Translations under genes and position numbers: made by a program
Shown here: in pieces, positions 50,401 to 64,000 of the stretch
Position numbering within the stretch: position 1 is the stretch's first letter
Layout of the letters: the number at the start of each line of letters is the position of its first letter
The notes under the pieces: generated by a model
Database searches by the model: none
What the model saw: only the letters and a program-made list of their open reading frames with translations
Told to the model about the DNA's origin: nothing
From: Volvox africanus
Taxonomy: Eukaryota > Chlorophyta > Chlorophyceae > Chlamydomonadales > Volvocaceae
Assembly: GCA_030268105.1 (NCBI GenBank)
Contig: BSDZ01000086.1
Span: 3,612,501 to 3,676,500 of the forward strand
Direction of reading: 5' to 3'
Length of the DNA: 64,000 bases

Positions 50401-50448
50401 GGAGCGGCTGTTACCCCTGGGGGGCAATCCATGGCCGCGGTTCAGTAG
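44405..50448 (+). CDS. Large orphan protein, about 13 exons
   Basis: Not recognised. Exons that chain in phase: 44405-44498, 44630-44718, 44804-44884, 45140-45232 (acceptor tentative), 45570-45678, 46020-46302, 46477-46587, 47729-47887, 48564-48645, 48991-49571, 49823-50044, 50286-50448 (stop TAG). One further exon near 48740-48835 (RAGLEQREQLCFRQLEG) is likely but its borders are unresolved. The product is about 700 residues. Features seen: a Gln-rich helix (ELAHLWNYQQQQHLLSRNMN), an acidic patch before a charged helix (HDLKEDEDDIFSAADRKAR), the segments DPLSALPPDVQVRLRELQRR and STFSPTYWTDHPLL, and an Arg/Glu coiled-coil helix (ATEREVRETERRRAEM). A long Ala-rich helical region is encoded at 48991-49450. 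There is no signal peptide or membrane span. A nuclear or cytosolic scaffold is possible, but that is a guess. Confidence 0.6.
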
Positions 50449-52838
50449 CCAAGCGCTGCCGAGTCCGAGTGGAAGGTATTAACTGGGCAACGACACTTGA
50501 AGGCTCGTTTCCGCGCCATGCAAGGGCCAGTGAAGACGAACATCCTGGGGACATATAGCATGGTGGCCCGGTGACATGATACTAGGCCTTTTCCGGCTGT
50601 CCTTGTAATGAGACAACTGACATATTGTCGACTTGACATACCAGGTTTATAGGTTAGCTCCATGGGATTGTGGATGTTATTTAGCAGATAGTCTTTGGGA
50701 GGTTAAGTACTTTCGGGATTTCCGCGACGTTTTGGAGGAGAGGCATTCGCGAGATCTTTGATGGAACAGGAGGTGCTGTGCTGTGGCGTGCTGTAAAAAA
50801 ACGCACTTGGCTAAGTCAGGGAGACTCTAGGACCAGGTCACCTAACGGCGGTTCTCGTCGCCTAAGGGCCCCACACGACCTTCATCGACCTTCACCGGCA
50901 GCGGCAGCTGTGATGTAGCCGGCGGCAACAGGATGTGTAAGCTGCTACTGGCGAGTGGAAATGGTGCTTAGCACCCACGGAAACTGCAGCATGCCTTGGG
51001 GGGAAATGATCAACAGTTATCAGATGTCGCCAGCCTTTCCTAAGTCGAGAGCTCATTTGGGACGCATGGGTTTAAATGCATTGCAATGCCTTATGGGCGT
51101 TAAGCCAACAGCGGAGTTATGACGATTTAGAGCCTGATTTAGACAACTCAGGATTAGTGTACAAGAAGAAAATTTGGCCAAATCACCGCTACATGCCACA
51201 ACAAACAGAATCACTGTTGCAGCCATTTCTTCAGTTATGTTGGTGTACACACCCGGATCCGTTCCCGCAGATCACGCAGGCGGGCAAAACCCTGATGGCG
51301 TGGGCGAAAGGACGATATAACCGCTGTAAATGCCAGCGGTGACGGGCCCTATAGCACCGCAGGGGCGATAGCACAGTCACATGGATCGCACGTGCCACGG
51401 GAGGCACCGCCACTGTAGTTGTAGACTAGCTGATGTGGACTGTAGACTAGCTGATGTGGACTTGTTGGAGACAATGACATGGAGGAGGCGATGATGTTGG
51501 CGGGGAAGATGGCAACACACGTGATGACGGGCGATTGCAGCGACTTTGGTGCAGTATATTAAACTGCTACGGCCTGTCTTTGGTGGCACTTCACGTGCAG
51601 GCACCTCCCCACAACTGTAGATTCCGCTTCTGTGCCTGGATTAAGTCGCACAGATACGTCAAGACCTTCACCAGCGGTTTTGAAAGAAGGCGTCGACATT
51701 GGTGATGACGGCGGTGGCTGCTGACTGCCCTGGCTGCTCTCAATCATGGCGGCGTAAGCTGGATCCACATGTGATGCCACAACGTTAAAATATCTTCTCC
51801 TTGCAGCTGGGTTATTGATACAACACGGTGGTGGTGGGGGGGTACATACATGCAGAGAGGGGCTTGGCATCGTTACGTGGTGGAAAAAGGGCATCAGGGA
51901 AGTGAAGCGGACAGATGGAAAGCGTAGGGCCCGGTCAAGCTGAAAGGTTCAGAACCCAGACGTGAGGTTAGCTGTCGTCGACTGTCGAGGGTCTTTAGTT
52001 GAGGAAGAATCCGTTTCATCATGATTTATCAAGTCTACCAGCAACAGCGCCGTACAGCTGATGACGCGCACCGTGCCGTCACGAGTAGTCAGACGCAGGA
52101 AGACGCAGCTGGGACTGCTCGGACGGTCTAAGCGCACTACGTTTTCCGTCGCCTTGCGTAGGGTGCAGCTACCTTTTCCTTTCCTCCAGTATCATATCAA
52201 CGGTTGCAGGTTCGAGGATTCAAAAAACAACAGTGTAAAATTACTATGAAATAAATGCTGCAGAAAACCAGGGGTCAGACAAAATAGTAATCAACCAGAT
52301 ACTGATTCTGCATTTGAATCCTCACAGCAAGATCGTTCACGCCAATCAGCGATAACAAATGGCACTGACGGCCTTCTGTTGGCTGCAAAACTAATCGGAC
52401 CCCTATTGCGAAGCACGCCTAATCCAACATCTGTGACACGTTCACATTGGGCACATGTCACAGTGCTTCGAGATCATTCTTATCGTTAGCAACTTTCTTC
52501 CACCAAGCTGGCAGGTCCAAGGCACGACAGACCCCTCCTGCTCATCAGCCACCATGCACACGTAAGCACGGATGGTGGTGCGAAACGTTCACATCCGGTC
52601 AGAGACGGCGCTGCATTCATGCGTGAAGATCATGCGTATTCCAGATACAGCCATAGCACATGTAACCTCGTCTGCATATATCCTCTTATGCTATATGCAC
52701 ACTCTCATACACCCATCCCATCCATATGCGCCCTCATTCCTTGCGCATATAGGGACGGCATTCCCGAGCATGCACGCATCCAGCGCACTCGATGATGTCC
52801 GTAACGACAATCCTTATTGCATCGCAGACGAAGTGACT
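50449..52838. other. Intergenic region between convergent genes
   Basis: Separates the stop of the 44-50 kb orphan from the stop of the sulfotransferase. TGTAA motifs lie near 50605 and 50937 on the plus strand. It contains a perfect 21-bp tandem duplication at 51421-51462. A minus-strand frame at 51559-51894 has no recognisable domain. Confidence 0.45.
51421..51462. repeat. Perfect 2 x 21-bp tandem repeat
   Basis: The unit GTAGACTAGCTGATGTGGAC plus T occurs twice without mismatch, back to back. This suggests a recent slippage duplication. Confidence 0.9.
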
Positions 52839-55800
52839 TTATGCGTACAACGTTTTCCACCGCTCCGGTGGCGGTGCGATCCGGCCCTGCTCAGCCCACG
52901 AGAACAGGCGCCTTACATGCGGTCGGTACAGGTCCACAAGGCGGGCCACGGCCTGGGCGAAGGGGGCATTCCTCGAGGGCTGCTGCTGCTGTCCCTCGTC
53001 GCTGCTGACAGCTAGTAGACTCATCTGGTTGTTAATGTCTCCCTTCTTTCTGGCGCAGCGCCAGTGCTGCATGGGGGAGGAAAGGGATAGCAGGTGTTGT
53101 ATGGGCGCAACTGCCTAGTTCAAAACGTCATTTGCATGATATCGCAGACGACAAGAGACCAAGAGCGACGACTAAGTGATGGACCCGCACATGGACCCGC
53201 ATATGCCACTAGGTGCCATTATCGTACCACTGACCGTGATTACGACCCCATAGCTGCGAATCTATATAGGCGTATATGAGCTGTCGTGCCACCCATGGTC
53301 ACGCCAAGATCACTTTCTGCGGCACGGAGCTGTAAACTATTCAAATCTCAACCACTCCCTACAGATCTCACGTAGCAATCGTGACTGTTGAACACCAGGT
53401 CAGTCACAGAGTTATCATAGCGATGTTGCGGCGCGCCCAGAAAGGCCTCCACACGCCGGAATAATTCAAGGGGCCGTGTCGAGAGGTCATCTGTGTACAA
53501 CACGAGCACCTGCAAGAAAAAAAGTATTGGCCTGTTCACATCACGACACGCTGAATCATGTATATGATGAAACATAACTTCATGGGTTTGGCACACGGCC
53601 CGTGTGATGGCAGCGAAAACGGCTGAACGTGTTTGACGGAAAAGACGCCGTTAGGTAACTCACGTATGGCAATACCACTAATTGAACCCTCTGATGATTA
53701 TAATCATCAATTATAGCTGTTAATCATAGTTCCCAATCCGGCCAGCACCATAAGCCCACGCCCCTACGCAGGACACTCATAACCTCATAACCTCTGCATG
53801 CACCCCTCCGGGTTTTCAACCCCACCTGCTCCTTTGGAAAATGCGCGAGGTAGTTCTCCAGGAACACATCGTAGACAGACCACCCAATGATGTCTGCAAG
53901 ACGGAACAGGGCAGGGACAAGAACCCACCGTAACAATTTACACACTCACGGCGGGTCCGGTACAACGGGTGCGGGCTGCGGAGGATAATTTGTGAGCGCA
54001 GCAAGTGGGTGGTAATCACCTCTCAGCTGTTACCGTCGCGGTGCAAGTGGTGCCCCTTTCCGACCGCCGTCAGCTTTCGTGAATCCCTGACTCTTTCTTA
54101 CAATGTCATACGTTCAGCGATTCAAAACTTGCAGAACAAAGCGCTGGACGATTCCCCTGTCAGAGAGGCAGAACGTGTGGCGCTGAGAGACACTCACTGC
54201 TTCTGGAGTAACACTGCATTTCCATCCAGCGCACGATGTCCAGCCCCAGACCCCAGCCCACTAGCGGCTCCTCCCCTACAGGCCTCTGCTGCCCATGTGC
54301 GGACTGGGTGGGATCCTCAGGCGGCGGCGGGCGAGGCTGCTGCAGTGAAGCCGCTCGCGCCACACAAGCCTTCAGCGCCGCTACCTCCAGCTCCACAAAT
54401 TCCGGGAAGGTAAGGTTCTCTACCTGGCACATGGCAGCCATTGTTGGGATTCAGCGGATGGCAGCAGCAATAAAGCAGTTCGGGGAGAGGTGGAGAGAGA
54501 GGGGGGAAGGGAGGGAGAGGGGAAGACGGAGGAGGAGAGGGAGGGGAAGGGAGCGGGGGAGAGGGTGGCGAAAAAGGAGAGGTAAGGGGTAGGGAGGGAG
54601 AGATAGGAAGGGAGAGGGACACATGAGGCACGCACACATGCGACAACCTTATACAGTATAGCAAGTGGTTCGATGGTAACACGGCTGCACCAAAGGTTGA
54701 CCGGCGCATCGAACTCTGAGAGGATAGGATAGGAAACATTCTGATTTGCTGCTGCACACACTGCGACCATTCACACACCAAAAAACTCCATGAGGTCATC
54801 TTGCCTATGACAGCTAAAATATTCGCGCCATGCAACAGCTATGTTTGCTTACCGTCTTATGAAATGGCATTCTGATGCTACGCTTCTGCTCCACAAATCG
54901 ACTTAGCGCTCGCTGTACCGGATCACGAAGTAAGACGATGATCTGGTAGGTTAGCCAATTCAGCCGCACAAGGACATACAGGCACTCCTCAAAGCTAAGC
55001 TAGGTGTGCGGCAGGTGTGGTAACGGTGGTACAAGTGGCAGCGCCGGACATCCATGTGATAAGAATATGAGAAGGAAGAAAGAATTAATACCGCGAGGAC
55101 GAGGGCGGGGGGCGCTTTTCTTTCTGACACTGGTGCGACACTGTCACAGGTTAGAAGGACGACCTCACAACGCCTTCATGCACACCGTATGGGGCAATGT
55201 TCGCCCCGGAACTTCCCCTTGTGTTCGCAGAGGATGCCGCCATCACTGTAGGTCCTAAAGAAGTCATCGCCACTCCCAGGGAGGTTTCCTACCTTGAGGT
55301 TTGCATTTAGAGACTTCAACGCGGTAGGACAACACGAGCAACTGAAATGGGTTGCCGACCAGTCCCCAATCAATATGTCTGTGCGATTTAACTTCAATCG
55401 TTGAACGGCCACCTGGGTTAGGAAATCTTCTACCAAGTTGTCACACAGCGTGGTGCGGGGGATCTCGCCGCTGAAAAAGAAACTCTCCTGCGGCATTGCA
55501 CCAAAGAGCGGTATCGAGAGTAAACAATTGGGTCTGCGTAGCCCACATGGGTGACGTGCGAACAGCATGTAAACAGCGGGTAGGGGGCGCAACTGGGTCC
55601 CCACCCAGTAATCGTGCGGATCTCAAAAAGTTCTTTGCATGTCAGTCAGGGTAGGGGCAGCTGTAAGCACGCCGTCCGAAAGCTTGTAAGGGAGCAGAGT
55701 TTACGTACCTTTCCATGTCCAACCCATTTGACAGCCGAATTTAATGTCAAGATATTCCACAGGGTGCTTGTTCCGCACTGCGCACGCGTGCGTTTGTGTA

Positions 55801-56172
55801 TGTACGGGGATGTACAAAAGTTTGGGACAGTGTATATACGGGCATGTGAATGAAAGTTGTTTGACGCAGGGGTAGGGACTAGTTGTGTCGGGCTGTTACA
55901 CATCAAGGTTGGTACCCGGCAACGGCCATTATTGTGATTTCGAATACCGTATCCAAGATGTAAAAACCAGCCAGTAAGCGAATGCTTTCCTGGCAAAGGG
56001 GGAATACAGTCACCTTCTGTTGGCCAACAACAGCATAGTCGATAGGCTTGTAGATATCAAGGTAGTTTTGAATAGATGTATTCAACGCTGCTCCATTTTT
56101 GATCCAGGATGACAAGGCAAACAATAAGACAACTCTTCGGAACAGGTAAGTACGCCCACGGATACGATCCAT
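52839..56172 (-). CDS. Golgi-type carbohydrate sulfotransferase
   Basis: Transfers sulfate from PAPS to an acceptor, probably a polysaccharide or glycoprotein. Eight exons in phase (about 376 residues): 56014-56172, 55709-55777, 55293-55487, 54853-54942, 54198-54423, 53826-53893, 53372-53509, 52839-53024. A short basic N-terminus is followed by a hydrophobic signal anchor (LFRRVVLLFALSSWI), as in type II Golgi enzymes. The PAPS 5'-phosphosulfate loop is QQKCGTSTLWNIL, split by intron 1, with GHGKESFFF after it. The 3'-phosphate motif is IIVLLRDPVQRALSRF. Also present are VYDVFLENYLAHFPKEQ and the C-terminal YTDDLSTRPLELFRRVEAFLG, as in heparan/chondroitin sulfotransferases (Sulfotransfer_1 family). 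The start at 56172 was chosen because it gives the anchor a typical position; upstream in-frame ATGs exist. The last exon's acceptor is tentative. Acceptor specificity cannot be predicted. Confidence 0.88.
54482..54619. repeat. 138-bp purine-rich tract in sulfotransferase intron 4
   Basis: The plus strand is almost entirely G and A, with many runs of three to six G. The gene is on the minus strand, so the transcript carries a C/U-rich tract about 60-200 nt upstream of the exon 5 acceptor. The G-rich strand has quadruplex or triplex potential. Confidence 0.85.
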
Positions 56173-58947
<2,775 letters not shown>

Positions 58948-61632
58948 ATGGAAGCCCCGAACCAAGCAAATGCATCAAATGAATTCCTTGAGCTTCCAAT
59001 TGAGCTCCAGCTGACCTGCCTTGGCCTCGTGCCTGATATCGCGAGCCTATGTCATGCGCTTTCTTCGTGTTCTACACTGCGGCAGCGTAAAGAAGGGGCT
59101 TTCAAGGCTTTCTGCCACCACAATTGGCCTAAGATTGCGCATGTGGCTTCAAATGCGATCGAAGGCAATGAAACGCCCTTCGCATTTTGGGAGCAGGTCG
59201 TGCACAGGGCTTTTATGATTCACTCGGCCACTGCAGCGACAATTGATCCGATGCGTACTTTCAATGGACACATGACGGAGCTGCGCCGTGTGATGGTGAT
59301 TGAATGGCTTGTTCAGGTACGACACATTTTCATGGCCTGCACGATTTCCCTGGCAAGCTTTCCTTTGTCAACTTTCCAATCTTGATCGGCTTAACTTGAG
59401 CGGTGTATTATTCCCCGGGACTTCGGCATTTGCGGAACCTGTCTTTCGAATTGTTTAAGTATTGTTCTTTACCTGTATCGTCGAGATTTCGTCGTCCAAA
59501 TTGCGTGCGATACAAGACCGCCTAACTGCGCTTGCCACCCCGTATCATCTCCTCCGATAGTCTCCTACAGTGCCATCACGGCTCCAGCCCAAACCCAGAA
59601 GAAATATATAGTCCACCTACGGCAACACCGACCTAACAAGCTCTCCGAAATACCGTTATGCAACATAAAAATGGTTGCGCCCTTGATCGATACTAATGGA
59701 CCCGACATCATCTTCCCTTCTTTAATCTGGAGACGTCATGCTCATGGAGACAACTGTTAAGCATCCTGCCTAACCGTCCCAACTTCTCCCTGCATGAAGG
59801 TCTCACAAGCTCGGCAACTGGACGGCGCAGCAGTGTTCTTGGCTACTCGCTTCATGGACGTCTACCTCGCATTGACGCCTCCAGTCCCTGTCTCCATGTA
59901 AGTTTCTGCGGGGAAAGGGGAAAAGGGTGAGGCATCGCGAAACCCACATTGACGTTCAATCTGAGGGCCAAGCTCATACCGATGGGGTGAACAGCAATGC
60001 GCCGGGAACGAAGAGCCGGTCCTGGAGCTGCTCCGGCCCCAGTCTCGGGCGCCGCGGCCGGGCTGCATGATCTTGTTGCCCCGTTACAGCTTCTCCAGGA
60101 GAGGGGGCCCCCAGGCTGGCTGGAAATCATTCAAATGTAGAAACCCACCCGCAGCTACAAAGTCATCATTCCATGTGTCCAGCGCACACATGCCCACGTC
60201 TACCCGCCAACAATCCCCGGCCCCTCCAGCCGCCGGCCACAAACCCCAAGAACCCGACTCGCACCCGATGCTCTCACAGGTGGCAATTTTGCTTCTTAAA
60301 ATCAGTACCGCGTCTCGTCTGCTCGCCCTCCCTAACTATGTTTCCACCTTCCAGCTCGTTTTTGCAATGTACGGACAACGGCTTTGCTTTCCTTTTCATC
60401 AATCTTCCCTTTCTCTAAAAATGAACAACGTCTTCAGGTTGCAACTGGTGGGAATAAGCAGTCTTCGGACGGCCCTTCGGGTGCTCCAAAATCAGAAAAA
60501 TATGTGCTCCGAAACCAAGGTGAAGCGCGCCTGGGTTGATCCGTTTATGCAAGATGCTTCGACGGCCGCGGCTGCGTCACTGGCGACGGCGGTGCCACTT
60601 CCTTGCGGCTGCCTAAACTCAACCAGATCTAAGGAGCTGCGGGGGCCGCGCCCTTGCTTGAGGCGTCCATCAACATGGAATTCGGACCAGGACTCTGACT
60701 CTGATTGTGATGTCACCGACGACGTTGACGCCATCGTCACGAAGGACGTGTCGCCAACCGTGCGTGGCGGGAAAGGCAAAGCAACGGCAAGAGCTCCGTC
60801 GTCGTCGTCGTCGTCCCTGCCCCCGCCGGCATCGAGCATGCCTTCCATCGTCATCGAGCCGCTGTGCGCCGCCACGGCTGTGGATCTGTGCGCAGATGCC
60901 TACAGCGTCGAAGACGTCGAGCGAATGACGAACTGCGTCGCTGATCGGATGTTGTTGCAAATGAACAGTGATGGCGAGCGCATCCACCAGGGGCCATGGG
61001 TGGCTCCGACCGCCCGGCACTTCTTCCGCGGCCTGTGGGCGGTCGCTGCCGCTGGTGTCGCGCCCATGGCGGCGCTGCACCTCGCGGGCTTCCTGTTGCA
61101 TTTGTCGCTGATGTGCCCATCGTGCAGTGCAGCGCCGCCATCACATGTCGCTGCCGCGGCCCTGTCGCTGGCAAGGGAGGCATTGGGGCAGCCACCTTGG
61201 CCGCCGGCACTGCAGCGCACAATGCCGCTAAGCTTGGATGAGGATCTGGGTCCAGTGCGTGCCCGCATTGTTGCGGCGCAGATGAAGTACGATCTGCCGT
61301 ACATGCGGGGATCTTGGATAGAAGAGCTGTCGGATGCGCGCTGGTCCATGGATGGCAAGCTTCCGGATAAACCTATCTCTGCTGGCGAGGGAACGGCTGC
61401 GGCCGCCTGCTGCGGCGGTGGCAGCAGTGGTGAACGCCTGGACACCAGAGAGACAACACCTTCCTACAGAGACGTCGCGGGAAGTCCTGCTGGCAGTGGC
61501 AGTGTGGACGGTGCCGCCAGCGGTGGCGGTAGTGGTTGTGGTGTCGCTGCGAATGTCGCCGCAATGCGACAGATTGTGCAGGTTGTAGTTCAACGTAAGG
61601 GACCGCTGCTGTCCGTTGCTGCGATGGGATGA
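58948..61632 (+). CDS. F-box and cyclin-box protein (cyclin F-like)
   Basis: Three exons close in frame (553 residues): 58948-59316, 59800-59897, 60438-61632. The F-box lies at about residues 10-65 (FLELPIELQLTCLGLVPDI, then CHHNWP). It would link the protein to SKP1 in an SCF ubiquitin ligase. The first cyclin fold begins near 111: MTELRRVMVIEWLVQV, AVFLATRFMDVYLALTP across exon 2, and LQLVGISSLRTAL after intron 2. It is interrupted by a roughly 110-residue acidic/Ser-rich insertion (183-290), then resumes with VDLCADAYSVEDVERM. The second fold covers about 347-415 (AGFLLHLSLMCPSCSAAPPS, WPPAL). The tail is Gly/Ser-rich. The usual Lys of the cyclin box (SKYEE) is not obvious, so CDK binding is uncertain. 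An in-frame ATG at 58879 would add 23 residues. The exon 2 acceptor is a weak AAG. Confidence 0.8.
60795..60818 (+). repeat. Coding TCG repeat (poly-Ser)
   Basis: Consecutive TCG codons encode a run of serines within the linker that interrupts the cyclin box of the F-box/cyclin gene. It lies next to Ala/Pro-rich low-complexity sequence. Confidence 0.8.
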
Positions 61633-64000
61633 AAGAGGGTAGCATTGAGAAGAGGGGCTTCAGAGCGTTCATCTGCTTTGGCAGTTAAGCCCAAGGAGCA
61701 TGAGTAACATGTTGGGCGGTGTTTTCAGGTGACGGGATGTGTACGGGATTCAGATGTAGGCATGTGCGCTGTGCCTTCTAGGCACCGCATCTCGGCTCCC
61801 GTCGTACCTCCGCGGTATGTTATAATGCTATTCACATGGGAATCGGTGTGGGGTGGCCATAAACATAGTGAAACGCGAGCGCGCACGATTTTATAGTGCC
61901 TTATCGGCTCTGTTTTCCGGCGTGAAGTTTTGGTGTTGGCGTTTTAAAATCACCCCTTCAAAGTGATGGCTCGTTTTCGTCTTCTTTTTAATGAGGGACA
62001 GTCGGCGATGTTCTCATCATGATAATCATCATGCAGGAACGTTCGGAGCGTCTACAAGGCATTTTGGAAGGAACAAATTGTTTCACTTAATGAGTCACAA
62101 CCCTATTTTGGCGGAAGTGTTGGGGTGCATTTGTGTGTGTGTTGTGTGTGCGCGCGCGCGTGCTCATGTGCACTGCGAACTTAGAGAAGTCCTCCTACAC
62201 ACGCGATTTTACGTGGCGCAATCTCTCTATCCCACGGCCTGTATCGTCGATAGAGTCAGAAGATATCTACCACCTGATACACATATCCCCCTCACCCATC
62301 TTTGTCTTCCTTTGCATGCGCGAAGGAACGGCCACGGAAAGAAACGAATCCGGCCAGAAATCTTCTCTACATCTCGAACACACTTAGCCACGTACACGTG
62401 CATGCTTGTGTCTGTGTATGAGGAAAGTGTTGTGATGGTCGTACGTTCCACTGTGCAGGAGTCATTTTATTGGCTTTTTGATTCCTGCTCACTTTACGCG
62501 TTTCGTTAGTTTCACGGGAGTCGGTGTAGTAGTTGGTGTCGCTGCCTGGTGCGACAGTGACAAAACTCATCCAGTCGCACCATCTGTCTTTTTTGCAAAA
62601 TGTGCTGTGTCGTTGTAGTATCGGTGTAGTAGTTGAGTATCTTAACCAGGTTCTCTTGATCTGCCCCTAACGTCCAAGCGTCCTTATGGAATTTTTTCCT
62701 GGGTTAGGTCTTCACGCACCGCGTTTCTTTTCCTAATTCGTTGGGACTGAATTACATAGTGAAACAGCTGTTGGCAGGTTTGGGTGTTCCTATTCGTTAC
62801 GTACAAGTCCATTGTTCTCTCAGCTTCTACAGAATAAGCATGACTAAGGTCATGAGATGCTGAGGTGACAAGGGTCGTGAGAGTCGCGGCAATGCTGGCA
62901 GGGATGATGCTGGCCAGGTAAATGCATGCCGTACAGTGTCCTTTGTTCAATTGCGGAAAGCAGGGCTGGTGGACGTACTGCTGGCGCGGTGTCAGAGCGG
63001 TACACTTGGACGCGGGCAGTTAGGCAGGCAGGTACGTATTGGACGCGACGGGAAAGCAGTTCGTTAGATCAGGTCTGCATTGGTCGTTTGGTTGGTTGTA
63101 GATGAAGAGCAACGTGTTCAGGGAGACGGAAGTGACCTGACCACACGGCTCTAAACATCGACATCGAAACGATGCTGGTCTATGGGATACCCCAACCATG
63201 TGGCGAAGCGTCCGGGGCTGAGATAAAGGAAACGCGTGCTTAAGGTTAGATTCAGTCGCAGTAAGGTTACATCACAGCTATGTGACGCTTAGGCTCTTCG
63301 CAATAAGACTGATTACAATGATATGATGAGAATGGCAATAAAAGTGTACAACTAATGGCCCGTTGGGGACCTCAACGCAGACCTCGTTGTGTTGCAAGTG
63401 ATAGCATGGAAGAGGACGTGAGTCCATTTATGTAGGTACTCATGGTGCGGAAGGAGAAAACACATCTCCCTTTAATCCTCGTTACGAAGGTTAGGGATCG
63501 TCCCCACGGCGTCCATTGCTGAGCCTAGTGTCCCAATTGGTTTGGGTGGATTCAAACGCAATTGAAATAGGCCTCCCCCTCCGCGTGGAGCAAGTCAGCG
63601 CAACGCCACACATATGACAACATCCAGGATATAACAATACAGAGCCACCAGCTGCCGCCGTCAATATCCTTGGCAAAATCATCTTTGGTTGATAATCACC
63701 TCGTTTATATTGGAAACTTCATACGTCATTCCCAAAAACCAGGTCCCCTAAAGCCCCAGGTCCCACACTACTTGGGTCCCAAAGTTAACCATTACCGCCG
63801 TCGCCCTTCCCGTGGCTCGCTTCATCAGCGCACTTCCAGACTTACCTAGAGCAGAAACCGCTGAACATGTTTATAAATGGACCGAATAGTCGCCTGTACT
63901 GCTGTTAGTACAATGCCTGTATCGAGGCGGCCATCGCCCAAATGGTTGGCGCGGCAAACTTCACTTAAGCTGCGGCTACTGGTGATTTGTTTCTGAGACG
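61633..64000. other. Right-edge non-coding stretch
   Basis: Follows the F-box/cyclin stop. It contains an alternating GT/GC tract at 62132-62163. No exon with family resemblance or usable splice context was found on either strand; a gene could begin outside the window. Confidence 0.45.
62132..62163. repeat. Alternating purine-pyrimidine tract (GT/GC)
   Basis: About 32 bp of TGTGTGTG followed by GCGCGCGCG, with one TT interruption near 62142. Such runs can adopt Z-DNA. It lies about 500 bp downstream of the F-box/cyclin stop codon. Confidence 0.8.

Noticed and set aside
51559..51894. 111-codon minus-strand frame between convergent genes
   Set aside because: No domain resemblance. It probably overlaps the sulfotransferase 3' flank.
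54317..54835. Ser/Pro-rich 172-codon minus-strand frame
   Set aside because: It comes from the polypyrimidine tract in sulfotransferase intron 4, fused to part of exon 5 in the wrong frame.

Overview
The window reads as nuclear DNA of a green alga (chlorophyte), although no species can be named from sequence alone. It is intron-dense: about 97 introns were placed by hand in eleven genes. Two nuclear genes encode products that look plastid-targeted (argininosuccinate synthase with a basic, Ala/Ser-rich leader, and bacterial-type ribosomal protein L6). Alanine-rich tracts, plant/alga-type telomere-like motifs (TTTAGGG/TTTTAGGG) and TGTAA motifs downstream of several stop codons point the same way. 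I see no rRNA, tRNA, CRISPR array or recognisable transposon.

Layout, left to right. 834-2564 (+): 207-residue orphan. 3828-7903 (-): argininosuccinate synthase. 9883-11197 (-): plastid ribosomal protein L6, divergent over 227 bp from 11425-17442 (+): splicing factor PRP3. 18765-22373 (-): membrane-anchored DnaJ protein of the DNAJB12/B14 type. 24128-29290 (-): CCT2, the beta subunit of the cytosolic chaperonin. 29291-33594: gene-poor stretch with short repeats. 33595-39748 (-): orphan with signal peptide, one membrane span and a long coiled coil. 40828-43301 (-): nucleosome assembly protein NAP1. 44405-50448 (+): large orphan. 52839-56172 (-): Golgi-type sulfotransferase. 58007-58372: 366-bp (AAT)n array. 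58948-61632 (+): an F-box plus cyclin-box protein with the layout of cyclin F.

Most exon models were built by following reading phase across GT-AG (and three GC-AG) junctions. All complete models close in frame: ASS 441 aa, L6 206 aa, PRP3 805 aa, DnaJ 435 aa, CCT2 528 aa, NAP1 343 aa, F-box/cyclin 553 aa, coiled-coil orphan 971 aa and sulfotransferase 376 aa (last exon start tentative). The 44-50 kb orphan has one unresolved exon.

The genes are mostly housekeeping and do not form one pathway: protein folding (CCT2, DnaJ), chromatin (NAP1), splicing (PRP3), arginine synthesis (ASS), plastid translation (L6), secretory-pathway sulfation and cell-cycle/ubiquitin control. The most notable items are the algal F-box/cyclin fusion, three GC-AG introns, coding first exons of 6 and 7 nt, the signal-anchored coiled-coil orphan, and the long AAT array upstream of the cyclin gene.
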